Below are positions 38,346 to 46,713 of a DNA stretch of 64,000 nucleotides, piece by piece. How positions within the stretch are numbered: position 1 is the stretch's first letter; each line of letters begins with the position of its first letter. The stretch is from an uncultured Dokdonella sp. (GTDB lineage: Bacteria; Pseudomonadota; Gammaproteobacteria; Xanthomonadales; Rhodanobacteraceae): contig CAKSZY010000003.1 in the NCBI GenBank assembly GCA_934526015.1, forward strand, positions 140,334 to 204,333, read 5' to 3'. The notes under the pieces were generated by a model, which had not been told where the DNA came from, made no database searches, and saw only the letters and a program-made list of their open reading frames with translations. Made by a program: the position numbers and the translations under genes.

Positions 38346-39356
38346 ATGAGCAAGACGATTGCGGTGATTCGGGGTGACGGCATCGGGCCGGAGATCATGG
38401 ACTCGGTGCTGCGCGTTCTCGACGCCGTCAACGCCGGTCTGGAATACGAGTTCGTCGAGGCCGGCATGGCCGCCCAGCAGCAGGTCGGCGAGCTGCTTCC
38501 GCAATCGACGGTCGATGCCATCGCCCGCCACACGGTCGCCCTCAAGGGGCCGCTGACCACGCCGATCGGCGGCGGCTTCAGCTCGCTCAATGTCGAGTTG
38601 CGCAAGCGCTTTGACCTCTACGCCAACGTGCGTCCGGCGATCACCTTTCCCGGCACCAAGGCGCGCTACGAAGACATCGACATCATCACCGTGCGCGAGA
38701 ACACCGAAGGCGCCTACGGTTCGGAAGGGCAGACGCTGTCCGCGGATGGCGAGGTCGCGCAGTCGCTGATCCGCAACACCCGCCACGGTTGCGAACGCAT
38801 CGTGCGCTACGCCTTCGAGATGGCGCGCAGCCAGGGCCGGCGCAAGGTCACCGCCGTGCACAAGGCGAACATCATGAAGACGACCTCGGGCCTGTTCCTC
38901 AAGGTCGCCCGCGACGTCTCGCGCGAGTACGCCGACATCCCGTTCAACGAGATGATCGTCGACAACACCTGCATGCAGCTGGTGATGAACCCGCACCAGT
39001 TCGACGTGATCGTCACCACCAACCTGTTCGGCGACATCATCTCCGACCTCTGCGCGGGCCTGGTCGGCGGCCTCGGCCTGGCGCCCGGCGCGAACATCGG
39101 CGCGCAGGCGGCGATCTTCGAGGCCGTGCACGGTTCCGCTCCCGACATCGCCGGCAAGGGTGTGGCCAATCCGTGCGCGCTGCTGCTCGGCGCCGCGCAG
39201 ATGCTCGGCCACCTCGGCATGGAGGACCGGGCCCGTCGCGTGCGCGAGGCGATCCGCGCGACCCTCGCCGCCGGCGACCGCCTGACCCCCGACCTCGGCG
39301 GCAGCGGCACCACCACGACTTTCACCGACGCCCTCGTCGAGCGCACCCGCGGCTGA
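38346..39356 (+). CDS. isocitrate dehydrogenase, probably NAD-dependent short type
   Basis: A 336-residue member of the isocitrate/isopropylmalate dehydrogenase family: IRGDGIGPEIMDSVL at the start, the substrate arginines RPAITFPGTKARYEDIDI and RENTEGAYGSEGQ, metal ligands in DNTCMQLV and NLFGDIISDL, and a coenzyme site EAVHGSAPDIAGKGVANP. Its small size and IDH3-like sequence suggest NAD-linked isocitrate dehydrogenase of the TCA cycle, unlike the NADP-type Icd of E. coli; homoisocitrate or isopropylmalate dehydrogenase is less likely. It ends 4 bp from the opposing thiD. Confidence 0.85.
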   Translation: MSKTIAVIRGDGIGPEIMDSVLRVLDAVNAGLEYEFVEAGMAAQQQVGELLPQSTVDAIARHTVALKGPLTTPIGGGFSSLNVELRKRFDLYANVRPAITFPGTKARYEDIDIITVRENTEGAYGSEGQTLSADGEVAQSLIRNTRHGCERIVRYAFEMARSQGRRKVTAVHKANIMKTTSGLFLKVARDVSREYADIPFNEMIVDNTCMQLVMNPHQFDVIVTTNLFGDIISDLCAGLVGGLGLAPGANIGAQAAIFEAVHGSAPDIAGKGVANPCALLLGAAQMLGHLGMEDRARRVREAIRATLAAGDRLTPDLGGSGTTTTFTDALVERTRG

Positions 39357-39360
39357 GGCC

Positions 39361-40170
39361 TCAGCGCCCGGCCGCGGCCAGCGGATCGAGCACGGTCAAG
39401 CCGCCCTTGCCGGGCCTGAAGCCGTGCGCGATGGCGCGGTGGACGAAGTCGATCGCGTCCGCCACCGCCTCCTCGAGGGGGGCGCCGCAGGCCAGCCGGG
39501 CGGTGATCGCGGCGGCCAGCGTGCAGCCGGTGCCGTGCGATTCGCCGGTCAGGCGCGGATGCCGGAACCACTGCGTTCCCGCGGGCGTCACCAGCACGTC
39601 ATGCACGCTGCGGCCCGGCAGGTGGCCGCCCTTGACCAGCACCGCGAACGCGCCGGCGTCGCGCAGGCGCAGACCGGCGTCGCGCAGGTCGTCGCGGGTG
39701 GCGAGTTCGCGCCCGAGCAGGCGAGCCGCTTCCGGCAGGTTCGGGGTCAGCAGGGTGGCCCGCGGCAGCAGGCGGCGCAGGATCGCGCCGACCAGGCCTT
39801 CGCGGGCGAGCTGCGCGCCGGAAGTCGCCACCAGCACGGGGTCGACCACCAGCGGCCTTGCCGGGTGGCGATCGAGCGCGGCGCAGACCGCACGCACGCT
39901 GCGCGCGCTGCCGAGCATGCCGGTCTTGATCGCGCCGACGGCGAAGTCGTCGAGCACGGCGTCGACCTGCGCCTCGATCATCGCCGCCGGCAACATCGCG
40001 ATCCGGGTCACGGCACGGGTGTTCTGCGCGGTCACCGCGGTGATCGCGCTGGTCCCGTGCACGCCGAGGGCGGCAAAGGTGCGCAGGTCGGTCTGGATGC
40101 CGGCGCCGCCGCCGGAATCGGAGCCGGCGATGGTCAGCGCCAGCGGGCGCCTCGGGGCTGGTTTCGTCAT
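39361..40170 (-). CDS. thiD: hydroxymethylpyrimidine/phosphomethylpyrimidine kinase
   Basis: A 269-residue ribokinase-family enzyme. LTIAGSDSGGGAGIQTDLRTF is the HMP-binding start, VVDPVLVATSG the middle, KGGHLPG and HGTGCTLAAAITA the anion hole with catalytic residue region. It phosphorylates HMP and HMP-P for thiamine synthesis. ATG at 40170 has no evident ribosome binding site. It is a single gene, divergent from the FadL-like porin by about 175 bp and tail-to-tail with isocitrate dehydrogenase. Confidence 0.94.
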   Translation of the reverse strand: MTKPAPRRPLALTIAGSDSGGGAGIQTDLRTFAALGVHGTSAITAVTAQNTRAVTRIAMLPAAMIEAQVDAVLDDFAVGAIKTGMLGSARSVRAVCAALDRHPARPLVVDPVLVATSGAQLAREGLVGAILRRLLPRATLLTPNLPEAARLLGRELATRDDLRDAGLRLRDAGAFAVLVKGGHLPGRSVHDVLVTPAGTQWFRHPRLTGESHGTGCTLAAAITARLACGAPLEEAVADAIDFVHRAIAHGFRPGKGGLTVLDPLAAAGR

Positions 40171-40344
40171 TGTTGGATTTTCGCGACAGTCTGCGACCCC
40201 CGACCCGTCGGGAGCCTTGGCCGGCGACTGTACATCGCCGTCGCGCCGCCGTCCGCCGGACTGTTGCGTGCTTGACCCGCTGTTGCGTTTGCGCCAAACT
40301 GCGCCGGCAACAGCAGCACTCCTTCCACCGCGGCAACCAGGGCA

Positions 40345-41511
40345 ATGCAGCGGGTATCCACAGCAACAGCACGCATATTTGCGGGAGCGATCGGCCTCGG
40401 GCTGGCGCTCCCCTCTTCTTTTGCGTCCGCTGCGCCGTACGGCAGCGCCGATGCCGCCGCGCCGATGCCGGCGCGCTGGCAGTCGTATGCGCTGGCCGCC
40501 ATCACCCCGGGATTTGCCTGGGCCACGGTGATCGACGCACGCGAGCCGCGCGTCTCCGATGAACTCGCCGACGTGCGCGCGTTCGCCTTCGCCCTGGCCT
40601 CCGCCGGCCTCGAGCCGTCCGCATTCATCGGTCTCTCGGTCAGTCGTCGCACGCTCGACGAGCGGCCGCTGAACCTTTCCCTGCCGGCGCCCGACGTGGC
40701 GGCCGAATTGCCGCACGCCGGACTGCAGCGCACGGTGATCGCACCGTCCTGGGTCCAGCGCTGGGGCGGCAGCGGCACGTTCGGCGTCACCGCCGTGCTG
40801 GCCTACCAGCGTTTCGTCACCCTCGGCCTCGGCGAGGTCTCGATCATCGACGACGCCCCGTTGTGGCCGGCGATGCCGGGCGAGACTTCCTACGGCGGCG
40901 GCCTGCGCATCGACGCCGGCAACCGCATCGGCGAGCGTTTCGGCTGGAACGTCGCCTACCAGTCGCGCGTCAACATGGACGCGTTCAAGAGCTACCGCGG
41001 CGTGTATTCGGACCCGGGCCAGTTCGACATCCCGGCCAGCGCCACGCTGTCGTTGAGCTATGCGTTGACCCCGTCGCTGGCGTTCGACGTCGGCATGCAG
41101 CGGGTCATGTACAGCCAGGTGCCGGCCTTCACCAACCCGGCCCTGCCGCGCCGCTTCCTTGCCCTGCTCGGCACCGGCGCAAGCCCGGAATTCGCCTGGC
41201 AGGACCTCGACGTCTACAGCGCCGGCTGGACCTACCACGGTCGCAGGTTCGGTGCGCTCGAACTGCGTTACACCACGCGCCAGCAGCCGCAGCCGACTTC
41301 GGCGCTGCTGCGCAATGCACTCCAGGCCGATCCGGCCGACCACACCGTTGCCATCGGTTACGCCCGCGCGCTCGGCGCGCGTGCGCGCCTCAGCATGCAG
41401 GCGGCGTATTCCAGCGAACCGGTGTTCCTCGGCGTGCCGGGCTATCGCGCCCGCAACAGCACGACCGGCGACAACCTCGAGTTCGAAGCCGTCTGGGCGA
41501 TGCGCTTCTAG
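40345..41511 (+). CDS. FadL/OmpP1-like outer-membrane beta-barrel protein
   Basis: A 388-residue exported protein (signal peptide ends near SFASAAPYG). It ends in WAMRF, a typical BAM recognition signature, and its middle (IPASATLSLSYALTPSLAFDVGMQRVMYSQVPAF) matches the C-terminal barrel pattern of FadL-type hydrophobic-compound channels, where low-polarity strands alternate with turns. It is shorter than E. coli FadL (~420) and the N-terminal hatch is not evident, so the substrate is unknown. A weak promoter is visible (TTGACC 40272, 17 bp, CAAACT 40295). Function by resemblance only. Confidence 0.65.
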   Translation: MQRVSTATARIFAGAIGLGLALPSSFASAAPYGSADAAAPMPARWQSYALAAITPGFAWATVIDAREPRVSDELADVRAFAFALASAGLEPSAFIGLSVSRRTLDERPLNLSLPAPDVAAELPHAGLQRTVIAPSWVQRWGGSGTFGVTAVLAYQRFVTLGLGEVSIIDDAPLWPAMPGETSYGGGLRIDAGNRIGERFGWNVAYQSRVNMDAFKSYRGVYSDPGQFDIPASATLSLSYALTPSLAFDVGMQRVMYSQVPAFTNPALPRRFLALLGTGASPEFAWQDLDVYSAGWTYHGRRFGALELRYTTRQQPQPTSALLRNALQADPADHTVAIGYARALGARARLSMQAAYSSEPVFLGVPGYRARNSTTGDNLEFEAVWAMRF

Positions 41512-41558
41512 CGCATTGCCGCGCCGCCCGCCGGCGGCATGGGTTCCACAGGGCCGTG

Positions 41559-41589
41559 CGATCGGACGGAAAGGATTCCGTTCCGATCG
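41559..41589. terminator. inverted repeat between converging porin and PhoH-family genes
   Basis: Arms around CGATCGGACGGAA and its complement with a single-base bulge; it sits 48 bases after the porin stop. It could stop transcription in both directions, although no U-tract follows. Confidence 0.5.
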
Positions 41590-41685
41590 CATCCTGTCCC
41601 TCCCTGCGGCACGCGCCGCAATCTCCTTCGCTTGCGCCGTGCCGCGCCTGCCGCCGAGGCAGGCGCCGCCGGATATTGTCCCGGC

Positions 41686-43083
41686 TTACAGCACTTCCGA
41701 GGCGAAGTCGGCCAGACGCGAACGCTCGCCGCGACGCAGGGTCAGATGGGCGGAATGGCGCCAGTGCTTGAAGCGGTCGACCGCGTAGGTCAGGCCCGAA
41801 GTGGTTTCGGTGAGGTAGGGCGTGTCGATCTGCTCGACGTTGCCGAGGCAGACCATCTTGCATCCCGGTCCGGCACGCGTGATCAGCGTCTTCATCTGCT
41901 TCGGCGTCAGGTTCTGTGCCTCGTCGATGATCACGTAGCGACTGAGGAACGTGCGGCCGCGCATGAAGTTCATCGAGCGGATCTTGATCCGCGAGGCGAG
42001 CAGGTCGTTGGTCGCCGCGCGTCCCCAGGCGCCGCCTTCCTGCGGCGAGGTGAGCACTTCGAGGTTGTCGGTCAGCGCGCCCATCCACGGGGTCATCTTT
42101 TCCTCCTCGGTGCCGGGCAGGAAGCCGATGTCCTCGCCGACCGACACCGTCGCGCGCGTCATGATGATCTCGCGGTAGCGCTGCTGGTCCATGACCTGGG
42201 CGAGGCCGGCGGCGAGCGCGAGCAGGGTCTTGCCGGTGCCGGCGGTGCCGAGCAGGGTGACGAAATCGACTTCCGGATCCATCAGTGCATTGAGGGCGAA
42301 GTTCTGTTCGCGGTTGCGCGCCGAGATGCCCCACACGGTATGCGAGCCGCTGCGGTAGTCGTCGACGATCTGCATCAGGGCCTTGCCGCCGGAGACGTCG
42401 AGCACGCGCAGCTCGACTTCGTTCTCGCCGGGAAGGTAGAGGAACTGGTGCGGATGCCAGTCGTCGTCCGCGCGCGGCACGACTTCATAGAAGGTGTGGC
42501 CGCGTTCGGACCATGAACGCAGGTCCGGATGGCGGTCCCAGAAGTCATCCGGCAGTTCGTTGTGGCCGGCGTACAGCAGGCTGAAATCGTCGAGCGCGCG
42601 GTCGTTCTCGTAGTCCTCGGCGACGATGTTGAAGATCGAAGCCTTGATGCGCAGGTTGATGTCCTTGGTGACCAGCACCACCGGAACTTCCGGATGCGCG
42701 TCGCGCAAGGCGACCACCGAGGCGAGGATCAGGTTGTCGGGGATGCCGCGTTTCCTGCCGTTCGAGGCGGCATCGGCGACCTGGGTCTGGAAATACAGGC
42801 GGCCGACCTCGGGCGAACGATCGAGACGCAGGCCCTGCGGCAGGCGCAGGTCGAGTCCCTCGTCGATGCGGCGCTTGCCGTCCTGCTCGATCAGTTCGTT
42901 GATGAAACGGCTGACCTGGCGCGCATTGCGCGATACCTCCGACTGGCCCTTCTTCGCCGCGTCGAGTTCCTCGAGCACGGTCATCGGTATGAAGACATCG
43001 TGTTCCTCGAAGCGGAACAGCGAGGTCGGGTCGTGCATGAGCACGTTGGTGTCGAGCACGTAGATGCGCTTGCCTCGGGTCAT
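41686..43083 (-). CDS. PIN-domain plus PhoH ATPase protein (PhoH2/YlaK type)
   Basis: A 465-residue fusion. Residues 1-~140 are a PIN nuclease domain (RIYVLDTNVLMHDP, MTVLEELDAAKKG, conserved Asp/Glu residues ending LVTKDINLRIKA), and from ~245 a PhoH P-loop ATPase (LLGTAGTGKTLLALAAG, VIIDEAQNLTPKQMK). PhoH2 proteins are ATP-dependent RNA-unwinding nucleases. It is longer than PhoH itself and unlike YbeZ, which lacks the PIN domain. ATG at 43083. It is likely alone or first before bcp-gcvR on the same strand is not required, as the gap to bcp is ~95 bp. Confidence 0.93.
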   Translation of the reverse strand: MTRGKRIYVLDTNVLMHDPTSLFRFEEHDVFIPMTVLEELDAAKKGQSEVSRNARQVSRFINELIEQDGKRRIDEGLDLRLPQGLRLDRSPEVGRLYFQTQVADAASNGRKRGIPDNLILASVVALRDAHPEVPVVLVTKDINLRIKASIFNIVAEDYENDRALDDFSLLYAGHNELPDDFWDRHPDLRSWSERGHTFYEVVPRADDDWHPHQFLYLPGENEVELRVLDVSGGKALMQIVDDYRSGSHTVWGISARNREQNFALNALMDPEVDFVTLLGTAGTGKTLLALAAGLAQVMDQQRYREIIMTRATVSVGEDIGFLPGTEEEKMTPWMGALTDNLEVLTSPQEGGAWGRAATNDLLASRIKIRSMNFMRGRTFLSRYVIIDEAQNLTPKQMKTLITRAGPGCKMVCLGNVEQIDTPYLTETTSGLTYAVDRFKHWRHSAHLTLRRGERSRLADFASEVL

Positions 43084-43177
43084 GCACGGGCCTCGATGGA
43101 AGGAAACGGGAAAGGGTCGATGCCGCCGCCGCGCGCTCGCGCGGGGCAGGGGGCGTGGCGCAGTCGGCCGGTCGAGC

Positions 43178-43654
43178 TCACGCGCGAGGCAGCCGCTCCA
43201 GCACGGCAGTCGCGTGGCCGGCGACCTTCACGTTGCGCCATTCGGCGTGCAGCACGCCGTCGGGGTCGATCAGGAACGTGCTGCGCACGATGCCGAGATG
43301 GCGCTTGCCGTAGAGCACCTTCTCGCGAATGACGTCGAACGCCCTGCACCAGGTTTCATCGACATCGGCGACCAGCGGGAACGGCAGCGCTTGCCTGGCG
43401 CAGAACTTCGCATGCGAGGCCACCGAGTCGCGCGACACGCCGACGATGCGGCAGCCGCGCGCCTCGAATTCGGCGTGGAGGTCGCGGAAATCCTGCGCTT
43501 CGAGCGTGCAGCCCGGCGTGGCGTCCTTCGGATAGAAGTAGACGACCACCCACGATCCGCGCATTGCGGCAAGCGAAAGCGTGGAGCCGTCGTCCGTGGT
43601 GCCGGAAAGCGCGGGCACCTGCCGGCCAATCCCGATCGTCGTCGCTTCGCTCAT
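43178..43654 (-). CDS. bcp: BCP/PrxQ-type peroxiredoxin
   Basis: A 158-residue thioredoxin-fold peroxidase. The peroxidatic cysteine is C49 in DATPGCTLEAQDF. In E. coli Bcp and many PrxQ proteins a second cysteine five residues later resolves the intermediate; here that position is Q54, so it works as a 1-Cys enzyme or uses one of the later cysteines (in RGCRIVG, KFCARQ or TWCRAF). ATG at 43654 gives the family length. It lies 22 bp after gcvR, the same neighbour as in E. coli. Confidence 0.93.
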   Translation of the reverse strand: MSEATTIGIGRQVPALSGTTDDGSTLSLAAMRGSWVVVYFYPKDATPGCTLEAQDFRDLHAEFEARGCRIVGVSRDSVASHAKFCARQALPFPLVADVDETWCRAFDVIREKVLYGKRHLGIVRSTFLIDPDGVLHAEWRNVKVAGHATAVLERLPRA

Positions 43655-43676
43655 GGGGTCAAGGGATTCCGCCACC

Positions 43677-44237
43677 TCAGAACTTCATCGGATCCATGAT
43701 GGCATCGAGATTGAGTCCGTCGCAGAACTCGAGGAAATCGTCGCGCAATGCAGCCAGGTGCATCGTGCTCGGGATGCCGATGGTGATCTGGGCGGAAAAC
43801 ATGTCGGCACCGGTCTGCATGGCGCGATAGCGCGTCGAGTGCAGTTGCTCGATGCTGATGTCGTGGGCGGCGAAGAACTCGGCGAGCTGGAACAGCACGC
43901 CGGGCTTGTCGGCGGCAATCACCTCGACCACGTAGGGCAGCAGGTTCGATTGCTGCTGCTTGGCGCTGGTGCGGAAATGCGCCAGGCGCAAGCCGCCGTC
44001 GCGGTCGAGCTTGGCCAGTGCGTTCTCGAGCTTGGCGATCGCGTCCCACGAACCCTGTGCCAGTACCTGCACGCCGAGTTCACTGCCGAGCGCGGAGACG
44101 CGGGCCTCGACGACGTTGCAGCCGCAATCGTGGACGCGCTTGCTTACCGCGATCAGCGGCGAATGCGCCGGTGCCGCGAAGGCACTGATCACCAGATGGT
44201 TCTCGTTGGTGGCCGGACGCGGCGCGCGATCGCTCAA
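43677..44237 (-). CDS. gcvR: GcvR-like ACT-domain regulator of glycine cleavage
   Basis: About 186 residues comprising two ACT domains (NENHLVISAFAAPAHSPLIAVSKRV near the start; LPYVVEVIAADKPGVLFQLAEF in the second half). GcvR interacts with GcvA to repress glycine-cleavage genes and responds to glycine. The frame has no ATG near the family start. TTG at 44237 (followed by AGC GAT CGC) has AGGAAAG at a good distance and gives a normal length; GTG at 44258 is the alternative. It is divergent from dapA and precedes bcp, an arrangement shared with E. coli. Confidence 0.85.
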   Translation of the reverse strand: MSDRAPRPATNENHLVISAFAAPAHSPLIAVSKRVHDCGCNVVEARVSALGSELGVQVLAQGSWDAIAKLENALAKLDRDGGLRLAHFRTSAKQQQSNLLPYVVEVIAADKPGVLFQLAEFFAAHDISIEQLHSTRYRAMQTGADMFSAQITIGIPSTMHLAALRDDFLEFCDGLNLDAIMDPMKF

Positions 44238-44353
44238 GACCTGCTTTCCTGCCTGTTTCACGACTTCGTCGACGCTCGTTCGGCAGGCCTGACGCCTGCC
44301 GTTGCGAGAATACGCGGCACTCCGGGGGGTCGCAAGCGAGCGCCGGCGAGGAC

Positions 44354-45337
44354 ATGAACGGCATGGCTTCGATGGACTTCCGAACAGGCTCGGCCTACCA
44401 TCGCGAGCCACCGCCACGCACGCCGAACGACACCTTGAAGCTCTCTGGAAGCATCTGCGCGCTGGCGACGCCGTTCACTGCGGACGCGTCGGCGCTCGAC
44501 CTCGATGCATTCGGGCGGTTGATCGATCATCAGCTCGAAGGCGGCACGCGCGCGCTCGTCGTCGCCGGTTCGACCGGCGAGGGTGCGGCGCTCGAGAGCG
44601 ACGAATTCGTCGAGCTCGTTGCCTTCGCCGTGCAGCGTGCCGGCGGCCGCATTCCGGTACTCGCCGGCAGCGGCCTGCAGTCGACCGCGAAGACGGTTGC
44701 GCAGACGCGGCGCGCCGCCGCCGCCGGCGCCGCGGCGGCGCTGGTGGTCACCCCGGCCTACGTGCGCCCGACCCAGGAAGGGCTCTATCGCCATTTCAGC
44801 GAAGTGGCCGCGCACGGTGGCCTGCCGATCCTGCTCTACAACGTGCCGACGCGTTCGGCCTGCGACCTGTTGCCGGAGACGGTCGCACGACTTTGCTCGA
44901 ACGCCGGCATCATCGGCATCAAGGAAGCGGTGGCCGATGCCGGGCGCATGCAGGCCCTGCTGGCGCTGCGCGGCACGGATTTCGCGATCCTGTCCGGCGA
45001 CGATCCGACCTGTTCGCGGGCGATCGCCGCCGGCGCCGACGGCGTGATCTCGGTCGCCGCGAACGTCGTGCCGGCGCAGATGCAGGCGCTGTGCGAACGC
45101 GCCGCGGCGGCCGATGCGGTCGCTGCGCAAGCCCTCGATCGTCGCCTCGCGCCACTTTTCGAGGTTCTCGGCATCGAACCGAATCCGATCCCGCTCAAAT
45201 GGTGCCTCCACCGCATCGGCTTCGGCGAAGCCGTGCCGCGCCTGCCGCTGACATCCCTGTCGGTGGCACGCCAGGCGCAGGCCGAAACCGTCCTCGCCGC
45301 GCTCGGCCTGCTTGAAGCCGCCCGAGCCACCGGCTGA
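44354..45337 (+). CDS. dapA: 4-hydroxy-tetrahydrodipicolinate synthase
   Basis: A TIM-barrel DapA. GSTGEGAALESDEF binds pyruvate/semialdehyde; the pyruvate Schiff-base lysine is in GIKEAVADAGR; the tyrosine/threonine proton relay is in YNVPTRSACDLLP. It catalyses the first step specific to lysine/DAP synthesis. With ATG at 44354 the protein is 327 residues, about 28 longer than usual at the N-terminus (family start LKLSGSICALATPF). ATG at 44363 or 44372, or TTG at 44435, would shorten it; TTG gives a normal 300-residue enzyme. bamC follows 33 bp later, as in E. coli. Confidence 0.93.
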   Translation: MNGMASMDFRTGSAYHREPPPRTPNDTLKLSGSICALATPFTADASALDLDAFGRLIDHQLEGGTRALVVAGSTGEGAALESDEFVELVAFAVQRAGGRIPVLAGSGLQSTAKTVAQTRRAAAAGAAAALVVTPAYVRPTQEGLYRHFSEVAAHGGLPILLYNVPTRSACDLLPETVARLCSNAGIIGIKEAVADAGRMQALLALRGTDFAILSGDDPTCSRAIAAGADGVISVAANVVPAQMQALCERAAAADAVAAQALDRRLAPLFEVLGIEPNPIPLKWCLHRIGFGEAVPRLPLTSLSVARQAQAETVLAALGLLEAARATG

Positions 45338-45370
45338 CGCCTCCTGTTCCCACCTGCTGGAATCCGTTCC

Positions 45371-45994
45371 GTGAAGCGAATCCTCACGCTTGCCACCCTC
45401 TTCGCGCTGGTCGTCTCGATGCTGGGCGGCTGCGGTTTCATACGCAGCAAGTTCGGCAACAAGCCGGATGCCTACAAGTCGGCGCAGCAGTCGCGCCCGC
45501 TCGAGGTGCCACCCGATCTCGAAACGCCGAACACCAGCGGTGCGCTGGTCATTCCCGGCACGCCCGCGGCGTCCGCGTCTGCGACCGGCGCCCCGGGGGC
45601 CGACGTCGCGCTGCCGCCACGCGTCGGCGCCGGTACCGCCGGCACGCCGATCGGCAACGAACTGCGCATCGCCGACACCGCGTCGAGCACCTGGCGGCGC
45701 GTCGGTCTGGCGCTCGAACGCTCCGGCATTGCCGTGATCGAGGCCCGTGACGAAGGTGCCTTGACCTACCAGGTCGTCGCCAACGCCACCACCCGCGCGC
45801 GACCCGGCTGGTTCAAGCGTGCGATCACCTTCGGTCGTGCCGCGGACAAGCGCGTCGCCACGCAGGTGCCGCTCGGCGTGCGCGTGCGTGCGGACGGCGA
45901 GGCGAGCACGGTCACGGTCGAAGGGGGCGGCGACGCCGACAGCGCGAAGGCCGCGCGCGATCTTCTCGAGGTGTTGCGCCAGCGGCTGTCCTGA
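45371..45994 (+). CDS. bamC: short BamC-like outer-membrane assembly lipoprotein
   Basis: A 207-residue lipoprotein: GTG start, signal and lipobox LGGC at 18-21, then the BamC linker signature RPLEVPPDLETPN and a single helix-grip C-terminal domain. E. coli BamC has 344 residues and two such domains. The segment that clamps BamD (residues just after the lipid anchor) is kept; one globular domain is missing. BamC stabilises the BAM complex at the outer membrane. It lies 33 bp after dapA. Confidence 0.85.
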   Translation: MKRILTLATLFALVVSMLGGCGFIRSKFGNKPDAYKSAQQSRPLEVPPDLETPNTSGALVIPGTPAASASATGAPGADVALPPRVGAGTAGTPIGNELRIADTASSTWRRVGLALERSGIAVIEARDEGALTYQVVANATTRARPGWFKRAITFGRAADKRVATQVPLGVRVRADGEASTVTVEGGGDADSAKAARDLLEVLRQRLS

Positions 45995-46120
45995 CGTCGT
46001 CCGCGTCGCGCACGGCGGCGGAGCGGATGCGCGTTCGCCGGCGCGCCGGCAAAGCCGGCGGCGTGGCGACGACGATCATGGGCCGCTGGTCGACGCTTGC
46101 CGTCGACGGCGCCCGCGGAA

Positions 46121-46444
46121 TCAGCGCTCGAGGTACTTGAGCTTGTCCGGCTTGCCGTCCCAGTCGGTGGCGTCGGCTGGCGCCTCCTTGCGTTCGGTCA
46201 GCACCGGCCATGCCTTCGAGAGTTCGGCATTCAGCGCGATGAAGCCTTCCTGGCCGGCCGGCACGTCGTCTTCCGGATAGATCGCATTGGCCGGGCACTC
46301 CGGCTCGCACAGCGTGCAGTCGATGCATTCCTCGGGATCGATGACGAGGAAGTTCGGTCCTTCATGGAAGCAGTCGACCGGACAGACCTCGACACAGTCC
46401 GTGTATTTGCACTTGATGCAGTTCTCGGTGACGACGAAGGGCAT
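46121..46444 (-). CDS. fdxA: seven-iron ferredoxin (FdxA, Azotobacter FdI type)
   Basis: A 107-residue ferredoxin, same size as Azotobacter ferredoxin I and strongly alike along the cluster region. The [3Fe-4S]/[4Fe-4S] cysteines are C9, C12 (with an extra C17), C21, C25, then C40, C43, C46, C50 in the second cluster motif. Motifs: [18 protein letters not shown] and [12 protein letters not shown] small electron carrier, often redox-responsive. ATG at 46444. It stands alone between bamC (converging) and a tRNA-Glu on the same strand. Confidence 0.96.
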   Translation of the reverse strand: MPFVVTENCIKCKYTDCVEVCPVDCFHEGPNFLVIDPEECIDCTLCEPECPANAIYPEDDVPAGQEGFIALNAELSKAWPVLTERKEAPADATDWDGKPDKLKYLER

Positions 46445-46544
46445 GGATGTCCCGCTTCCGGAGTCCATCGAAGATGAAACTGCCGACGATGGCACTCATT
46501 TCCAATCGCAGCGATCACGGACGATCGTACAAACCAGCCATCCA

Positions 46545-46620
46545 TGGCGCTCCCTACGAGGTTCGAACTCGTGTTCCCGCCTTGAGAGGGCGGTGTCCTG
46601 GACCACTAGACGAAGGGAGC
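46545..46620 (-). tRNA. tRNA-Glu, anticodon CUC
   Basis: A 76-base tRNA with the 3' CCA encoded. GCTCCCT pairs with AGGGAGC in the acceptor stem, the anticodon stem CCGCC/GGCGG holds loop CTCTCAA with anticodon CTC (reads GAG), and the T loop TTCGAAC is intact. It has its own promoter. Confidence 0.96.
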
Positions 46621-46646
46621 GCTGTATGGGACCGCGCGGGGCGCGT

Positions 46647-46674
46647 AGTATAACGGAATCCTAACTGCCGACAA
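46647..46674 (-). promoter_or_regulatory. promoter of tRNA-Glu with GC-rich discriminator
   Basis: Minus strand: TTGTCG (46674-46669), 16-bp spacer, TATACT (46652-46647), followed by a GC-only stretch (ACGCGCCCCGCGCGG). Such discriminators are typical for stable RNA genes under ppGpp control. Confidence 0.75.
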
Positions 46675-46713
46675 TCCATCGGTCCGCTCCGGCGCGGCCG
46701 TACGAATCACTGA

